From Nostoc sp. CHAB 5715 (GTDB taxonomy: Bacteria > Cyanobacteriota > Cyanobacteriia > Cyanobacteriales > Nostocaceae), in the NCBI RefSeq assembly GCF_020829685.1, contig NZ_JAIVFR010000272.1, positions 1 to 7,933 of the forward strand: a stretch of DNA of 7,933 nt, given 5' to 3'. Shown here piece by piece: positions 6,031 through 7,933 of this stretch (its first letter is position 1; each line of letters starts with the position of its first letter). The position numbers and the translations under genes were made by a program. Under the pieces are notes generated by a model that was not told the origin of the DNA, did no database searches, and worked only from the letters and a program-made list of their open reading frames with translations.

Positions 6031-6264
6031 CATCACAACTGGCAGCTTCAACCACCCACGGCAGCAGACTGTTACCGCTATGTACTAAGTCATCCGGCAA
6101 TACGTCTGGCGCTCACCGCACCCCAAACTAGGCAGCAATTAGAAGAAAATCTTGCTGTTCTGCACGCGCCTAAAATTGAAGCCCAAGAAATAGCCAATTG
6201 GCACTCATACGGGAACTTGATTTATGGAACTGGGCAAGATGCGTTTGATACTCAGTGGGTTTGA
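6031..6264 (+). pseudogene. Aldo/keto reductase, C-terminal remnant
   Basis: The + strand frame reads NWQLQPPTAADCYRYVLSHP, then LALTAPQTRQQLEENLAVL and YGNLIYGTGQDAFDTQW before TGA 6262-6264. CYRYVLSHPxxxxxLTAPxxxxQLEENL is the closing segment of NADPH-dependent aldo/keto reductases as found in cyanobacteria, where it lies near the cofactor-binding end of the barrel. About 75 of an expected 300 or more residues remain. The barrel and the catalytic Tyr/Lys/Asp/His residues are gone. The frame is closed by TAA at 6010-6012 with no start codon. Its 5' break coincides with the 5' break of the kinase remnant on the other strand (about 6018), so the two genes were probably divergent neighbours. 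Confidence 0.75.
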
Positions 6265-6341
6265 GAGGTGGAATGGTTGAGGGGAGCGATCGCATAACAC
6301 GAAACCACATTGGGATTTGACTGGAATGCAGACCTTTTTCG

Positions 6342-6370
6342 AGCGAACGCGAAGAGCGTCTCGTAGAGAG
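6342..6370. repeat. Interspersed palindromic repeat of Nostoc type
   Basis: The sequence agcgaacgcgaagagcgtct followed by cgtagagag resembles the widely scattered element GCGAACGC-GAAGCGTCTCG-TAGAGAAG found between genes in Nostoc and relatives, with an extra AG in the centre. It has partial dyad symmetry (cgaga/tctcg). Recognition is from memory. Confidence 0.55.
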
Positions 6371-6380
6371 GAAATTTCAG

Positions 6381-6398
6381 GCTGTAGCTGTAGCTGTT
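6381..6398. repeat. Hexamer tandem repeat
   Basis: GCTGTA, GCTGTA and GCTGTT are adjacent, directly after the palindromic repeat. This is a short simple-sequence tract with no coding role visible. Confidence 0.6.
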
Positions 6399-6501
6399 GC
6401 ATACCTCGCAGCGCCGCACTTTGACATGATCCATCTGTGAGATAGCCACTTAATAGATGCTTGGATATAAAGGTCGAACAAAAAATTAAGAAATTATACT
6501 T

Positions 6502-6708
6502 ATGTCGGAAATTGAAAACTTAGGAGTGAGTGTAGAGGAATATTTGGATGGATTGGCAGCAGGCATTGACATTTTGGAATTGAAGCGGTTAGAAGCAAGA
6601 GGAATTCCCACAAACCTGGCTTTGGAAGTGATAGCGATCGCAAACGTTTCTCATGCGGTTGAGATGACTGCTAACCTCCTCTTGGGTTATTTGCATCTGG
6701 ATTGCTAA
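6502..6708 (+). CDS. Small acidic protein, unknown function
   Basis: A 68-residue product starting MSEIENLGVSVEEYLDGLA, followed by GIDILELKRLEARGIPTNLALEVIAIA and a hydrophobic C-terminal stretch (VEMTANLLLGYLHLDC). It has no signal peptide and is probably a compact helical cytoplasmic protein. I do not recognise a family. The ATG is preceded by AT-rich DNA without a clear Shine-Dalgarno sequence, which is common in cyanobacteria. A HIP1 octamer lies inside the gene (6634). Composition and codon choice look coding rather than random, and a second small ORF starts two bases after its stop, suggesting an operon of two small proteins. Confidence 0.6.
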   Translation: MSEIENLGVSVEEYLDGLAAGIDILELKRLEARGIPTNLALEVIAIANVSHAVEMTANLLLGYLHLDC

Positions 6709-6710
6709 TA

Positions 6711-6836
6711 ATGCAATGCCAGAATGCTGCCAATTTGTTTGTAGAGTTGGGCAACTGTTCGGTTTGCACCTACCAAGCAATCTGTCAGTTATCAGTTATC
6801 AGTCTTGGCTTGATGGTTGATTTTTTGTTGTTTTGA
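6711..6836 (+). CDS. Small cysteine-containing ORF, possibly 3'-truncated
   Basis: ATG 6711 follows the stop of the previous small ORF by two bases (TAATAATG). The 41-residue product begins MQCQNAANLFVELGNCSVC and continues TYQAICQ, with cysteines at 3, 16, 19 and 25, including a CxxC pair that could bind metal or form a disulfide. The last ~15 residues (LSVISLGLMVDFLLF) are encoded by a TCAGTTA heptamer repeat and AT-rich DNA, so the original 3' end may have been replaced. No ribosome binding site is seen, so expression would rely on coupling to the upstream ORF. I do not recognise a family. It could be a real small protein or a chance frame. Confidence 0.4.
   Translation: MQCQNAANLFVELGNCSVCTYQAICQLSVISLGLMVDFLLF
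6785..6803. repeat. TCAGTTA heptamer tandem repeat
   Basis: TCAGTTA, TCAGTTA and TCAGT are in tandem. CAGTTAT-type heptamers are one of the common short tandemly repeated classes of heterocyst-forming cyanobacteria. It lies between the small Cys-containing ORF and the TPR gene and overlaps the 3' end of the former. Confidence 0.75.
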
Positions 6837-7383
6837 GAATAGAGAAAAGAATCTTCCCTATTTCATCTGCATCCTCATAAATACTAAAGCTCAAAAAAGC
6901 TTACTAAAACCAGAAGAACGCATTATAGCCGATTATTTGCGTCCGATACTGCCCACAATCAAGCAGTTCAAATATAGTGATTTATCGGCTTTACTTCAGC
7001 CAGCACCTAGACTAGTATTATTGCCAGAATTTGATGGATTAGAGCAAGCGATCGCTCAATCTGCCCAAGAAGAACGCCTAGAGCGAGAGCCTTTAGCAAT
7101 GACCCTATCAGAGTTATTCACCAAGGGCATTATAGCTTGTAAAAAAGGCCGTTACCCCAAAGCGATAAAATACCTCGAAGACTACTGCCAAGGCTGTACA
7201 GACCGGAATAGTAAAGATTACATTCAAGCCCAAATGTGGCTGATTAAAGTCTATAAAATAGTTGGACAGTTAGAAAAAGCGATCGCGCTTTGTCAGCTTT
7301 TGAGTAACCATACCCATCCGCAAGTGAAAACTTGGGCAACTAAAACTTTAGCGATGTTATCAAAAGAGGTTTCTCATGTCTAA
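6817..7383 (+). CDS. TPR-containing protein, unknown function
   Basis: Up to 188 residues. The C-terminal half holds two tetratricopeptide-like helix pairs: about 97-127 (LFTKGIIACKKGRYPKAIKYLEDY) and about 137-168 (AQMWLIKVYKIVGQLEKAIA), then a closing helix. TPRs normally bind partner proteins. The middle (37-95) contains PTIKQFKYSDLSALL and LVLLPEFDGLEQAIAQSAQ, which I cannot assign. The start is uncertain: the frame opens at 6814 after a TGA, its only upstream start is TTG 6817, and the first ~28 residues (cysteine- and aromatic-rich) look unlike the rest. The gene may have lost its 5' end at the heptamer repeat, with true homology beginning near LLKPEERII (about 6901). There is no membrane segment in the conserved part. 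It converges with the chp gene. Confidence 0.6.
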   Translation: MIFCCFENREKNLPYFICILINTKAQKSLLKPEERIIADYLRPILPTIKQFKYSDLSALLQPAPRLVLLPEFDGLEQAIAQSAQEERLEREPLAMTLSELFTKGIIACKKGRYPKAIKYLEDYCQGCTDRNSKDYIQAQMWLIKVYKIVGQLEKAIALCQLLSNHTHPQVKTWATKTLAMLSKEVSHV

Positions 7384-7410
7384 TTCTATTAGTTTATAAT
7401 GGATAGCTTA

Positions 7411-7430
7411 GAAAGGGGGGCTGGGGGGAT
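7411..7430. repeat. G-rich interspersed motif between convergent genes
   Basis: Two runs of six G (7415-7420 and 7423-7428) separated by CT form the gaaaggggggctggggggat motif, seen between genes in many Nostoc-type genomes. It occupies the 50-base gap between the TPR gene and the 3' end of the chp gene. There is no clear stem-loop terminator for either. Confidence 0.45.
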
Positions 7431-7433
7431 CTC

Positions 7434-7933
7434 TTATCTATAATCTTGCTTTTGAATACTTCCCAAACGAGCAGCATCACGAATATTGTAGTCGGGTCGA
7501 GTAAACCGATTTAGCTGCATCTCAAAAAAATCTCGATTGGCTTGTAAATGCTTAGGATTTGGGTCATCTAATGGATATAAAAGTGCAGTTCTCAAGGCTT
7601 GAATTACCGCAGAAGTGACACAGTACATCGACCGTTGGAAACTAACTCCCAACTGAATCAACATATCTTCTTCACCCCGGCAATGTTGGCTGTAGTAATC
7701 AACAAGATATGGGGGCAAAAAATGCAACATATCTTGCATTAATAATGTAGGGGGAATGCCAGCAGTACCCACTGGAAATACATCAGCGTAAAGAATACCA
7801 TAGTGAAAGTCTTTTTGGTCTGCCGGTACTTGACGCGCTTGAGCATTATAAGATTTTGTCCCTCGGAAGGGTGCGGTGCGGTAAAAAACAGCTTCTACAT
7901 AAGGTAATGCTGCTTCATATAGCCAACATTGCC
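7434..7933 (-). CDS. CO2 hydration protein ChpX/ChpY (CupA/CupB) family, C-terminal part
   Basis: The last 166 codons of a gene whose 5' end lies beyond the right edge. The frame is open to 7933 and begins QCWLYEAALPYVEAVFYRTAPF. It continues through a GILYADVFPVGTAGIPPTLL region and MLHFLPPYLVDYYSQHCRG, then SFQRSMYCVTSAVIQALRTALLYPLDDPNP, and ends FTRPDYNIRDAARLGSIQKQDYR. I recognise this as the cyanobacterial ChpX/ChpY family. These proteins join specialised NDH-1 complexes on the thylakoid membrane (with NdhD3/NdhF3 or NdhD4/NdhF4) and convert CO2 to bicarbonate as part of the carbon-concentrating mechanism. Whether this is the inducible (ChpY/CupA) or constitutive (ChpX/CupB) form cannot be told here. 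No cupS-like gene follows it. The ndhF/ndhD partners would lie upstream, outside the window. The frame appears intact. Confidence 0.85.
   Translation of the reverse strand, partial: QCWLYEAALPYVEAVFYRTAPFRGTKSYNAQARQVPADQKDFHYGILYADVFPVGTAGIPPTLLMQDMLHFLPPYLVDYYSQHCRGEEDMLIQLGVSFQRSMYCVTSAVIQALRTALLYPLDDPNPKHLQANRDFFEMQLNRFTRPDYNIRDAARLGSIQKQDYR

Larger units (their letters stand above)
6265..6501. other. Repeat-rich spacer
   Basis: No gene is supported here. It contains a HIP1 octamer (6286-6293), a Nostoc-style interspersed palindromic repeat (about 6342-6370), three GCTGT(A/T) hexamers in tandem (6381-6398), and an isolated TTGACA (6421-6426). An AT-rich stretch (6466-6500), including TATAAA at 6466 and TATACT at 6494, could carry the promoter of the following small ORF, but no well-spaced box pair stands out. 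Confidence 0.5.

Noticed and set aside
6205..6449. Minus-strand frames of about 65 codons over the repeat-rich spacer
   Set aside because: They read through the palindromic repeat and hexamers and across the reductase 3' end. Their composition is not protein-like and there is no start signal.

Overview
The window looks like a piece of a filamentous, Nostoc-type cyanobacterial chromosome. The octamer GCGATCGC (HIP1) occurs 11 times in 7.9 kb (for example at 1573, 1820, 2553, 3349, 3884, 5605, 5820, 6286, 6634, 7048 and 7279). Short tandem heptamer repeats typical of these genomes lie at both ends, and the right-hand gene encodes a CO2-hydration (ChpX/ChpY, also CupA/CupB) subunit specific to cyanobacterial NDH-1 complexes. 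All family names come from recognising motifs by eye; no search was run.

The main theme is gene decay. At 81-1794 a DUF1345-type membrane protein gene is split by a complete IS630-type element (495-1705). Removing the element and one TA copy restores the reading frame across the family's conserved SWLLVHT...YAH segment. This gene is also cut short at its 3' end, where it meets a decayed phage-type tyrosine integrase (1797-2126, minus strand) that has lost its start, its catalytic domain and one Arg codon, now TGA. An intact small coiled-coil gene with a strong ribosome binding site follows (2234-2638).

The centre (2844-6018, minus strand) is a GC-richer two-component signalling cluster that has been shortened several times. 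Reading from its 5' end, it holds a sensor N-terminus, a 12-14 residue scrap of a receiver domain, and the ATPase half of a phytochrome-like kinase. A response regulator overlaps that kinase by 4 bases. Next, across a frameshift where a PAS domain seems to be missing, comes a PAS-GAF-HisKA-HATPase-receiver hybrid kinase. Its last receiver is about 12 residues too short. The 5' end of the cluster is cut at about 6018-6031, exactly where the C-terminal remnant of an aldo/keto reductase gene (plus strand) begins, so one deletion probably removed both divergent 5' ends and the promoters between them.

To the right lie repeat-rich spacer (6265-6501), two tightly spaced small ORFs of unknown function (6502-6708 and 6711-6836), a TPR-containing protein with an unclear start (6817-7383), and the C-terminal 166 codons of the CO2-hydration protein on the minus strand (7434 to the window edge). 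I see no RNA genes, CRISPR array or origin. I did not find a convincing new multi-gene system. The value of the window is in its readable history of insertions and deletions and in a few uncharacterised small proteins.
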